Shown: piece by piece, positions 1 through 8,130 of the stretch
Position numbering within the stretch: position 1 is the stretch's first letter
How the letters are laid out: the number at the start of each line of letters is the position of its first letter
Made by a program: the position numbers and the translations under genes
The notes under the pieces: model-generated
What the model was told of the DNA's origin: nothing
What the model saw: only the letters and a program-made list of their open reading frames with translations
Databases searched by the model: none
From: CAYUWG01 sp964448285
GTDB taxonomy: Bacteria > Bacteroidota > Ignavibacteria > SZUA-365
NCBI GenBank assembly: GCA_964448285.1
Contig: CAYUWG010000053.1
Location: 1-26,703 of the forward strand
DNA: 26,703 nt
Reading direction: 5' to 3'

Positions 1-524
1 CCGAGGCCGCGGCGGAGGCCGAGCGGACCGCGGCCGCGTTCCTGGCGCGCCGGCGGCGGCTTCCCCCTTCCGAGGAGGAGCCGTTCCAAGTGTGGAACAT
101 GGCCGAGATCCGCGGGGCGCTCGCCGAGACCAGCAGGACTCTCTCGGCCCTGCTGGCCTCGATCGCCGCGATCTCGCTCCTGGTGGGCGGGATCGGCATC
201 ATGAACATCATGCTCGTCTCAGTGACGGAGCGCACGCGCGAGATCGGCATCCGCAAAGCTCTCGGCGCGACACGCCGCAGCATCCTCAATCAGTTTCTCA
301 TCGAGGCCGTCGTCATTTGCCAGTTCGGCGGCTTGCTCGGCGTCGTGCTGGGATTGGGCGGAGGAAATTTCGTTGCGTGGTTATTGGAGATCCCCGCCGT
401 TCTCCCGATCGGTTGGGCTGTAGTCGGCCTGCTTGTGACGACGTTCGTCGGTGTGGTCTTCGGCGTCTATCCCGCGTGGAAAGCCGCCAACCTCGATCCT
501 ATAGAAGCCCTGCGCTACGAGTAA
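1..524 (+). CDS. MacB/FtsX-type ABC transporter permease, C-terminal part (5' end outside window)
   Basis: The reading frame is open from base 3 to the TAA at 522-524, so this is the tail of a gene that begins before the window; the GTG at 90 is internal. The visible 173 residues match the end of a MacB-like permease: a short periplasmic stretch, a transmembrane helix carrying GGIGIMNIMLVSVTERTREI, the cytoplasmic GIRKALGA segment, then two more hydrophobic helices and the ending DPIEALRYE. In this family the permease works with an ATPase to drive export or lipoprotein/efflux transport across the envelope; the substrate cannot be told from this part. Oddity: the first 84 codons almost all end in G or C (5 exceptions) whereas 24 of the following 86 end in A or T, so the gene may be mosaic or misassembled at the conserved motif. 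Confidence 0.85.
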   Translation, partial: EAAAEAERTAAAFLARRRRLPPSEEEPFQVWNMAEIRGALAETSRTLSALLASIAAISLLVGGIGIMNIMLVSVTERTREIGIRKALGATRRSILNQFLIEAVVICQFGGLLGVVLGLGGGNFVAWLLEIPAVLPIGWAVVGLLVTTFVGVVFGVYPAWKAANLDPIEALRYE

Positions 525-551
525 CATTTTTCACCAAGAAAGGATAGGGAT

Positions 552-1805
552 ATGCACCTCCCGGAAATTTCATATACCTGCGTCGATCGGTTTCTCAAGT
601 ACGTCACGTTCGATACGCAATCATCCGAGACGTCGGAAACGTTTCCCAGCACGCTCAAACAAAAAGCCCTCGGCGAAGAGCTTGTCGCCGAGCTTCTTCA
701 GATGGGACTGCCCGACGCGAAGATGGACGAGTTCGGATACGTCACTGCGACGATACCCGCGACAAGCACGAAATCGGGTGTGCCCGTCATCGGATTGATC
801 GCGCACATGGACACCTCGCCGGAAGTGTCCGGTGCGAACGTCAAGGCGGTCGTTCACGAGAATTACGGCGGCAGGGAGATCGTTCTTCCGGGCGATGCTT
901 CCGTCGTTATTCGACCCGTCGATCATCCGCACCTGAGGGAGAAAGTCGGCGAAACGATCATCACATCCGACGGGACAACACTGCTCGGCGCGGATAACAA
1001 AGCGGGTATCGCGGAGATATTCGATGCGGCGCGCTATCTCCTTTCGCATCCCGAACTCCCGCATGGCACCGTTCGCATTTGCATCACGCCGGACGAGGAA
1101 GTGGGGCAGGGGACGAAGCACTTCGATCTGAAGGGCTTCGGCGCGGACTTCGCCTATACGATTGACGGCGAGGAGTCAGGCTCGATAGAGAACGAAACGT
1201 TCTGTGCCGACAGCATCACGTTTTCTTTCGTCGGCATCAACACGCATCCCGGGTTTGCGAAAGACCGCATGGTGAACAGCCTCAAGGTCGCGTCGGATTT
1301 CCTTGGCCGTTTGCCGAAGGGCACGCTCGCGCCGGAACACACTGCGGATAAGGAAGGCTACGTTCACCCATACGTGATCCACGGAGGCGTCGAAGAGACC
1401 TCCGTCAAGTTTCTTCTCCGCTCATTCGAAGTCGATGAGCTGCGCGTACAGGAGCGGCTGCTCCGCTCGCTCGCGGATGAAACGATCACGCGTTGGCCCG
1501 GCGCGCGGGTCGAGGTGAAAGTCGAAGAGTCATACCGCAACATGCGCTACGTACTCGATCATTACCCTCATGTCATCGACCATGCAGTGGAAGCGATCCG
1601 TCGCGCCGGTGTCGAACCGAAACTTGGAAGCATCCGTGGCGGAACCGATGGCGCGCGTCTTTCCGCGATGGGGCTTCCGTGTCCGAATCTCTTTGCCGGC
1701 GAACATGCCTTCCACAGCAAGCAGGAATGGATCAGCGTTCAGGACATGCAGAAAGCCGTTCGGACGATCATCCATCTTGCAATGGTGTGGGAAGAAAGAG
1801 CGTGA
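552..1805 (+). CDS. pepT: Peptidase T (tripeptide aminopeptidase, M20 family)
   Basis: A cytoplasmic zinc metallopeptidase that removes the N-terminal residue from tripeptides. The 417-residue product has the usual PepT length (about 410). The M20 metal-site motifs are all visible: HMDTSPEVSG around residues 85-94 (H85, D87), GADNKAGIAE at 146-155 (bridging D148), TPDEEVGQG at 179-187 (catalytic and metal Glu) and the late histidine in HAFHSKQEW near 385-393. TIDGEE near 203-208 is also typical of PepT. The ATG at 552 follows a purine-rich AAGGATAGGG stretch. It stands 27 bases behind the permease gene and faces the BatA-like gene tail to tail; no functional link to either neighbour is evident. 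Confidence 0.95.
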   Translation: MHLPEISYTCVDRFLKYVTFDTQSSETSETFPSTLKQKALGEELVAELLQMGLPDAKMDEFGYVTATIPATSTKSGVPVIGLIAHMDTSPEVSGANVKAVVHENYGGREIVLPGDASVVIRPVDHPHLREKVGETIITSDGTTLLGADNKAGIAEIFDAARYLLSHPELPHGTVRICITPDEEVGQGTKHFDLKGFGADFAYTIDGEESGSIENETFCADSITFSFVGINTHPGFAKDRMVNSLKVASDFLGRLPKGTLAPEHTADKEGYVHPYVIHGGVEETSVKFLLRSFEVDELRVQERLLRSLADETITRWPGARVEVKVEESYRNMRYVLDHYPHVIDHAVEAIRRAGVEPKLGSIRGGTDGARLSAMGLPCPNLFAGEHAFHSKQEWISVQDMQKAVRTIIHLAMVWEERA

Positions 1806-1850
1806 AGAAATGCCGGAGGCTTTGACACCGTCCGACAGACGATAAGGGGT

Positions 1851-3974
1851 TTATCCCGCCAGTTCCATTTGCGTCCGCTTTACATCACGCGCAATGAGCA
1901 TTTCCGCAACGCCGCAAACAAGCGCTAACAGCAACATGTATTTCCAAAGCTCGACTCCGTAGCGCGATTCCATCACCGCCTGTTGCACGCTGTCGGCATT
2001 GGTGATCACCGTCGGTTTCTCCACGCCAATGGATAGGAAGAAACTCTCGCGTGCGGCGGCATCGATTCTCGCCATCCGGGATTCCGCCGGTTCCGTGTGA
2101 ACGGCGATTTTCCGCACCGCCGCCTCTCCCGATTTGAGCGTATAGATCCCAGGCTCGTCGAGTTGGTCGATCGTGAAGTATTGCCCCGCGCCGAGTGTCT
2201 TTGCGGTAAGCCGCGACGTGATGCCGCCGGGAGCGACCAGATCGAAGAAGCCTTCCTGTGCAAGCGGCGGGACTGCAAGGTCGAACGGCTTCCCGACCGT
2301 CGTCGCCCGAATGAATTCATCACGCGCTGCGAGATAGAACATCGCGCGATGCATCAGTGGAACGAATATCCCCTTGAGCGGGAAGTCCGACCAGCGCAGC
2401 GACGGACTTACGCCTATGACGAGCACGCGCCCTTTCCCGAATTTGCCGTCCAGCAGGAACGCATCCCCACTGCTCGTGGTGATGACTTCCCGAACGGCTT
2501 CGTTTCCTTTCAGTCGCACATGGTGGTAGAGCTTCGGCGATTCGACCTGCGGTTTTTTCTCCGTGTCGGATTCCCGGAACACCGTGCGGAACAGCGGATG
2601 GTCGAAGTCGATCGCGCCGAACGTTCCGTAGGATGCCGCGCTTCCGATCGTCCCGTTCGTGCCTTGCGGAATGGGGAAACTGAGTTTGTCCATGAAGGAG
2701 GAGAATGCCTGGATATTTCCGTCCGCATCGGGAAAGAGCAGAAGGCTCCCGCCTTCGCGAACGAAGGATGCTACCCGTTGCAGGAATGCATCGCTTGCGG
2801 ACGCAGTCCCGATTAACACGATGACGTCGGAGCGCTGGAGATTCGCTGAGAGCATCGCGTTTCTGTCGGGCGCATCGATTTGAAACGTCTCGGTCGCTTG
2901 ATCTTCCGCGAGTGGCTGCAGAGCGAGGCGCATGATCGAGGACTCTTGCGAACCGGACGGTGCGAGAAGGATGCGAAGCTTATCCGGGACGTAGAATGCG
3001 AATGCGCGCTTGTTGTCCTCCGGCAGCGCGTCGTTTTCCAACTCGATGAATCCCTCGACGAAGCCGGTGTTCTTTGGCACAACGGTGAACTCCACGGTTT
3101 TGGTCGTGCCTGCTTCGAGATCGACCGAGCGCTGCGCCACGCGCTCTCCATCGAGGAAAACGCTTACCATCGTGCTTTGCATTGGCGAGGAACCGTCGTT
3201 CAGGAGCGATGCGGAAAGTTCGACGGGTTTTTCCTTTTCAAAAAGCACGCTCTGAACGATCACGTCCGTAACTGCGGCATTGTCGGGCTTGCGCTTTCCG
3301 ACCGGGACGACGTACAACCGGTCCGACGGATCGAAGAGTTGAGCGATGTCATTTGGCTCGGTGCTGTAATTCGATTGTTGCTCGTCGCTGATGAGATAGA
3401 CTTCGCGGTTGATGTTGTGCGATTGCTGGAGAAGGACGCTTGCGGCGGTCAGCGCTTCATAGACAGGGAGATGTGTGTAGCGATGTTCGACGGCGTTGAT
3501 TTCATCCCGTACTGCATTGAGCGCCGAAGTGAACTGCCGTTCCTTGCGCGCTTCCGAAAAGCGAACCAGCGCGACTTCATCGCCCGGTTTGAGCAGGTCG
3601 AGAATGGCGAGCGCCTTTTCTTTCGCCTGCCTCAACAAACTCCCGCCTTCGTCCGATGCCATCATGCTGAAGGAATCGTCGAGGATGATCACCACGGAGG
3701 ATTTTGCGTCGGAGCCGGGAAGGAATCCGAACGAGCTGCGAAGGGCAGGCCGCGTGAACGCAAGCACGATGAAGATGATGAGGAGCGTGCGCAAAATGAG
3801 CAGCAGCCATTGCTTGATCTTGAGCTTGCGGATCCTGCTTCGCTGGAGTTCTTTGAGAAAGCTGAGCGTGCTGAATTCGATGACGCGCGTCTTGCGCAGG
3901 TTCAGCAGGTGCAGGATGATCGGAATGGCTGCCGCGGCAAGAGCGATGAGATAGAGAGGATTAAGAAAAGTCAT
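1851..3974 (-). CDS. BatA-like membrane protein with von Willebrand factor A domain
   Basis: A 707-residue inner-membrane protein. The N-terminus (FLNPLYLIALAAAAIPIILH, then ILRTLLIIFIVLAFTRPAL at about 60-78) is the two-helix BatA/aerotolerance-regulator N-terminal module. It is followed by a VWA domain with an intact MIDAS motif DDSFS (D99, S101, S103). A long periplasmic part follows, with a CARDB-like beta segment and a glutamine-amidotransferase-like region, and a last membrane helix near 680-697 (YMLLLALVCGVAEMLIA). Such proteins are common in Bacteroidota, usually near MoxR ATPase and DUF58 genes, and are linked to envelope stress; those partners are not in this window. It is divergently oriented to the 4099 gene, with about 124 bases between. 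No clear Shine-Dalgarno precedes the ATG. Confidence 0.85.
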   Translation of the reverse strand: MTFLNPLYLIALAAAAIPIILHLLNLRKTRVIEFSTLSFLKELQRSRIRKLKIKQWLLLILRTLLIIFIVLAFTRPALRSSFGFLPGSDAKSSVVIILDDSFSMMASDEGGSLLRQAKEKALAILDLLKPGDEVALVRFSEARKERQFTSALNAVRDEINAVEHRYTHLPVYEALTAASVLLQQSHNINREVYLISDEQQSNYSTEPNDIAQLFDPSDRLYVVPVGKRKPDNAAVTDVIVQSVLFEKEKPVELSASLLNDGSSPMQSTMVSVFLDGERVAQRSVDLEAGTTKTVEFTVVPKNTGFVEGFIELENDALPEDNKRAFAFYVPDKLRILLAPSGSQESSIMRLALQPLAEDQATETFQIDAPDRNAMLSANLQRSDVIVLIGTASASDAFLQRVASFVREGGSLLLFPDADGNIQAFSSFMDKLSFPIPQGTNGTIGSAASYGTFGAIDFDHPLFRTVFRESDTEKKPQVESPKLYHHVRLKGNEAVREVITTSSGDAFLLDGKFGKGRVLVIGVSPSLRWSDFPLKGIFVPLMHRAMFYLAARDEFIRATTVGKPFDLAVPPLAQEGFFDLVAPGGITSRLTAKTLGAGQYFTIDQLDEPGIYTLKSGEAAVRKIAVHTEPAESRMARIDAAARESFFLSIGVEKPTVITNADSVQQAVMESRYGVELWKYMLLLALVCGVAEMLIARDVKRTQMELAG

Positions 3975-4098
3975 ACCGGAAGTTCTTGTTACACATGGTA
4001 AGCGGATGGCAAGCTATTGGCGAACGGCTGGAAATACAAGACCAAGAGCGGTAACCGGTGGAAAGGGCGCCGTTTTCGATATGTGAAATTCGGCCGAC

Positions 4099-5517
4099 AT
4101 GGATTGGTCTTCATTTTCTTTCGTCGTACAGAACGGTAGATTCAAGGCGCGTATGAAGACCGTCACGATCGTCCTCACATCACTTTCGCTTGTCATTATG
4201 GTGCTGATTCTCGCGCACGGTTTTTTCGGCGTACCAGCGGCGATCGATGATTACATTTTTTTCGTTCGCGCCCGAACGATGTCGGCTATCGATCTCGGAG
4301 TGTACAATTTCACGCATTGGGATGGCCGGGTTCTCAATTTCATCACCGTGGCTGCACTCGTGCGTGACATCGACACACTCTTCGCCGCGACAACGGCATG
4401 GACAACGGGCTTTATCCTCATTTCGTTTTTCATGGAACGCCTCCTTCGCCTTTCGTTTCCCTTTTCCGATTCGACGGGGGAACGAATGCTTCGCGTGGGT
4501 ATCATCCTCTGCGCACTCTGGCTTGGTATGCGCGACATCCTCAGCCATACCGTACTCTGGGCCTCAGCGGGTGCTTACTCCGTTTGGGCTACCGCAGGCT
4601 TGCTCTGGTTATGGCTTCTCTTTCGCAGATTCATCGTCGAGACCTTTCAGGGTTTTTCTCCGGGTGAAGCCCTTTGCTGGATCGGCGGGTCGGTCATACT
4701 CGGTGCGCTCACACAAAACCTATCCGTGCCGATCATCCTTGCCATAGTCGTCTTCTTCGTTCGTGCGATACGAGACGGGAATTCACACGCGGCTATCTGG
4801 CTGATCGCGTTGTTTATAGCCGTATGTGCCGGGCTGCTTTCGCTGATGATCGCTCCGGGACTCTATGTTCGCGCGAACCTGATGCCGAGCGCATTGAAGT
4901 TCGATCCCCTATCTCTTGCGTTGAATTTTCAACTCATCCTGAGTGAGTACATCCAGCTCAGTCTTCGTTTGATTCCATTTTGTCTCGCTGCCGCAGCGAT
5001 CCTTGCCCTGCATCTTCCGGTGCGAGACTCAAAACGAAAGCCGCCGATGGGCGCATGGTTCTGGTTCGCACTTGCGCTCGGGGCAGTTCTCCCAATGACT
5101 GCCGTTCCCGATTTAGGAATTCAAAAGCGCACGGCAACGTTCTTCCAGGTCTTTCTCGCCATCGGGATCGTGCAGTCGGCAATACCGCTTTTTCAAAGTT
5201 TCATCAAACACTACATCACGAAGACATGGGTGCGTTCGATACTCGCTCCAGTCCTTTGTGCCTTGCTCTTCCTTCCCGGCGTGTACTTGATCGCACGGGA
5301 CCTTTCGATGGCTTATACGCTTCGGCAGGATGTCTATACACGCCACGCTTGGATCGTGAAGAACGCTCGCCCGAAAACAGATATGGTCATTCCTCGCATC
5401 CGGGCGAATGTCCCGACACCGGTATTCTTCTATGATTTTCGGTCGGACCCCGACGACGAGTTCAATGTCTGGGCTGCGAAGTTTTACGGCGTGAAGAGCA
5501 TCCGCACGGAGAAGTAA
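4099..5517 (+). CDS. Polytopic membrane protein, DUF6056/GT-C-like
   Basis: A 472-residue protein with roughly ten hydrophobic helices. The first periplasmic loop carries an acidic pair (IDDYIFF near residues 50-56) followed by THWDGRVLNF, a layout seen in GT-C-fold glycosyltransferase-like membrane proteins and in DUF6056 families. A role in moving sugars onto envelope polymers or lipids is therefore possible but is inference only. The last 40 or so residues form a soluble tail with no motif I recognise. The start is uncertain: ATG 4153 (beginning MKTVTIVLTS) gives a more natural signal-anchor N-terminus than ATG 4099; neither has a strong ribosome site. It converges on priA, with only nine bases between the two stop codons and no hairpin there. 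Confidence 0.75.
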   Translation: MDWSSFSFVVQNGRFKARMKTVTIVLTSLSLVIMVLILAHGFFGVPAAIDDYIFFVRARTMSAIDLGVYNFTHWDGRVLNFITVAALVRDIDTLFAATTAWTTGFILISFFMERLLRLSFPFSDSTGERMLRVGIILCALWLGMRDILSHTVLWASAGAYSVWATAGLLWLWLLFRRFIVETFQGFSPGEALCWIGGSVILGALTQNLSVPIILAIVVFFVRAIRDGNSHAAIWLIALFIAVCAGLLSLMIAPGLYVRANLMPSALKFDPLSLALNFQLILSEYIQLSLRLIPFCLAAAAILALHLPVRDSKRKPPMGAWFWFALALGAVLPMTAVPDLGIQKRTATFFQVFLAIGIVQSAIPLFQSFIKHYITKTWVRSILAPVLCALLFLPGVYLIARDLSMAYTLRQDVYTRHAWIVKNARPKTDMVIPRIRANVPTPVFFYDFRSDPDDEFNVWAAKFYGVKSIRTEK

Positions 5518-5526
5518 CGTCGCGCA

Positions 5527-8010
5527 TTACATCATGCCTTGCGGATCGACGTCAATGTCGATGCGCACGCTTTTCGTTTTGCTCTTCGAAAGATATTCCC
5601 CGTGAGCGATGCGCAAAGTTTCCGCCATGCGGGCGCCGTGCGGGTCGTGTTCCTTCGTCACGCGAATCAGCATGTGCCAGCGGTACCGCTTGTTGATGCG
5701 TCGCACGATTGCCGGTTGCGGCGGATGGACGCGGTAGAACGACGCCAGTCTTTCCAACTCTCTGCGATACAACGTGGCGGCGCGCGAGACGCTCTCGTCA
5801 TTCGCGCCGGAAAAAGTCAGCAGCACGAGCCGCGTGAACGGCGGATACGCGAGGTTTCGCCGCGTGCGCAATTCGTTCGCGATAAAGCCGGGATAGTCAT
5901 GATGCATCACGCGCTGGAGAACGTGATGCTCGGGCCGCATCGCCTGAAGGAAAACTTCGCCTTTTGATTTGCCGCGTCCCGCGCGTCCGCTCACTTGCGT
6001 CAGAATCTGAAACGTCCGCTCACCGGAACGGAAGTCGGGAAGCAACAACGACTGCTCCGCGGATATGACGCCGACGAGTGTGACACGGTCGAAGTCTAAG
6101 CCTTTCGCGACCATCTGCGTCCCGACGAGAACGTCGGCTTCGCCTGCCGCGAACGACGTGAGGATGAGGTCGTGCGCGCCTTTCCTTCGCGTCGAGTCGA
6201 AGTCCATGCGAAGGATGCGCGCTTCCGGAATCGCTTGCCGCAGTTCTTCTTCGATGCGCTGCGTCCCCGCGCCGATAAGGTCGAGTTCCGCTCCGCCGCA
6301 TCTCGGACAGACGACCGGCGTGCGTCGCGTCGCACCGCAGTAATGACAGCGAAGCATATTTCGATCTTTGTGATACACCATCGAGATGCTGCAGTTGGTG
6401 CATTCTTCCACGTGACCGCAATCCATGCACTCGAAGTGAGGCGCGTAGCCTCGGCGGTTCTGAAGGATGATCGAACCTTCGCCGCGCGCGACGCGGTAGC
6501 GGATTGCATCGAGAAGTTCGAGCGAATAATTGCCGTGTCCACGTCGCTGTTTGCGTGCCTGCGCCATATCAACCGGAATGATCGTCGGGAGCGGAACGTC
6601 ATCGATGCGAATCGGCATCTCGATGAGCTTGTATTTCCCGTTCATCGCGTTCGAGTAGCTCTCCGCTGAAGGCGTTGCAGAACCGAGCAGCACCGTTGCA
6701 CCTTCGATGAAACCACGCATCACCGCCGTGTCGCGCGCATGATAGCGGGGTATCGCGTCCGATTGCTTGTATGTCGCTTCGTGCTCTTCATCGACGACGA
6801 TGAGGCCGACGTTCGCAAGCGGCGCGAAGACAGCCGAGCGAACGCCGACGACGATGCGATAGCGTCCCTCCAGGGTCTGGCGCCAAGAGTCATAGCGTTC
6901 GCCGACGGACATGCGGCTGTGCAGGACAGTGACATCCTTTTCGAACGCAGTTCGAAAGCGCGAGACGAGTTGCGGCGTCAACGAGATTTCCGGGACGAGA
7001 ACGATCGCGGTTTTCCCCTGGGCCAGTGCATGATGAATCGCGTCGATATACACTTTGGTTTTGCCGCTCGCAGTTACGCCGTGGAGAAGGATGGTTCCGA
7101 AAACGTTTGCGTCGATTTCCTGCGTGACGCGTTGAAGTGCGGCACGTTGGTCGGTCGTAAGCTCGAACTCCTTCACGGCTTCTTCATACCCGACGCGCAG
7201 TTCCCGGATCACTTCTTCTTCGAGCACCTCGATGAGTTCCTTCTCCACGAGAGCGCGAATCTGCTGGCTGCTTGCCTTTGCGTGCCGAAGCAGATCCGTC
7301 ATGGGAATCGTCGGTTCACCTTGCTTGAATGTGCGCCAGAGCACGGCGAGAATGTTCACCTGTTTCGGCGCGCGTTTCTCCAGCAATGCCATCACTTCGA
7401 AAATCCGCTCCGCACTCGTCCACGATGGCAGCAGCCGCACGACGCTGATCGTTTTTCTCCGCGCCAACGGACGTTCGAGGACGGATTCGTAAGAGATCAC
7501 GCCTTCGGATAAAAGCTCTCGCAACTGCGGGGCGATGGACTTCAATCCAATCTCCCGGCAGAGGACGTCTTCCGAGATCAACTCGCCCGTCGAGAGCGCT
7601 TCGACGATCCGTCGTTTCGTTGCCGAACGTCCGATTGCGCTCTCCAGCCTCGCTTCGTCATCCGTAGCGAGCGAGACGAACCGTTCGCTTTGCACGTCGA
7701 TGCCTTGCGGAAGCGCTGCCTTCATCGCATCGCCGAGACTGCACGCGTAGTAGCGAGCGATCCATTCACACAGTTGGATCATCGACGGGGAAAAGACAGG
7801 TCGCGCGTCCAACACTTCGTGTAACGGCTTCACCGCAAATGCGGGCTCCTCATCGTCGGCAGCGATCACGTATCCGGTGACGTAGCGTTTGCCGAGCGGC
7901 ACGACGACACGCATCCCCGGCGCAAGGCGCTCCCGCAATCCTTCCGGAATCGCATAGCTGAGTTTGTCCTTGGGTACGTTGGGAATTGCGACAGACGCGA
8001 ATTCAGGCAT
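5527..8010 (-). CDS. priA: Primosomal protein N', replication-restart helicase PriA
   Basis: A 3'-to-5' superfamily 2 DNA helicase that recognises stalled forks and reloads the replisome. The 827-residue product is slightly longer than the typical 730-820. Order seen: N-terminal DNA-binding domain (SVAIPNVPKDKLSYAIPEGL), winged-helix region, Walker A GVTASGKT at 311-318, DEEH box at 407-410, GSATPS at 443-448, then eight zinc-binding cysteines (528, 531, 537, 540, 555, 558, 568, 571) in four CxxC pairs, and the C-terminal helicase lobe with QMVAKGLDFDRVTLVG and QVSGRAGRG. All key residues are present, so it should be active. It is divergent from the Omp85 gene at 8131, with about 120 bases between. 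Confidence 0.97.
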   Translation of the reverse strand: MPEFASVAIPNVPKDKLSYAIPEGLRERLAPGMRVVVPLGKRYVTGYVIAADDEEPAFAVKPLHEVLDARPVFSPSMIQLCEWIARYYACSLGDAMKAALPQGIDVQSERFVSLATDDEARLESAIGRSATKRRIVEALSTGELISEDVLCREIGLKSIAPQLRELLSEGVISYESVLERPLARRKTISVVRLLPSWTSAERIFEVMALLEKRAPKQVNILAVLWRTFKQGEPTIPMTDLLRHAKASSQQIRALVEKELIEVLEEEVIRELRVGYEEAVKEFELTTDQRAALQRVTQEIDANVFGTILLHGVTASGKTKVYIDAIHHALAQGKTAIVLVPEISLTPQLVSRFRTAFEKDVTVLHSRMSVGERYDSWRQTLEGRYRIVVGVRSAVFAPLANVGLIVVDEEHEATYKQSDAIPRYHARDTAVMRGFIEGATVLLGSATPSAESYSNAMNGKYKLIEMPIRIDDVPLPTIIPVDMAQARKQRRGHGNYSLELLDAIRYRVARGEGSIILQNRRGYAPHFECMDCGHVEECTNCSISMVYHKDRNMLRCHYCGATRRTPVVCPRCGGAELDLIGAGTQRIEEELRQAIPEARILRMDFDSTRRKGAHDLILTSFAAGEADVLVGTQMVAKGLDFDRVTLVGVISAEQSLLLPDFRSGERTFQILTQVSGRAGRGKSKGEVFLQAMRPEHHVLQRVMHHDYPGFIANELRTRRNLAYPPFTRLVLLTFSGANDESVSRAATLYRRELERLASFYRVHPPQPAIVRRINKRYRWHMLIRVTKEHDPHGARMAETLRIAHGEYLSKSKTKSVRIDIDVDPQGMM

Positions 8011-8130
8011 GGCGTGGTGAAGTTACGTTTCCACGCACCTCCATCAAACGCAACGACGCGTTTCAGCCGAGCTTCGGTGTCATCCGGGAGATTGCCTTTT
8101 TCGCTTGTTCGCCCTTGTCTATTTTCCCCC

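Noticed and set aside
2880..4001. 373-residue plus-strand open frame opposite the BatA-like gene
   Set aside because: It is the complement of a well-supported VWA-domain gene, is rich in Arg/Glu/Asp without any domain pattern, and has no ribosome site.
8014..8130. GTG 8014 as the start of the Omp85-like gene
   Set aside because: It adds 39 residues ahead of an otherwise standard signal peptide and nearly abuts the priA start; ATG 8131 gives a normal exported protein.
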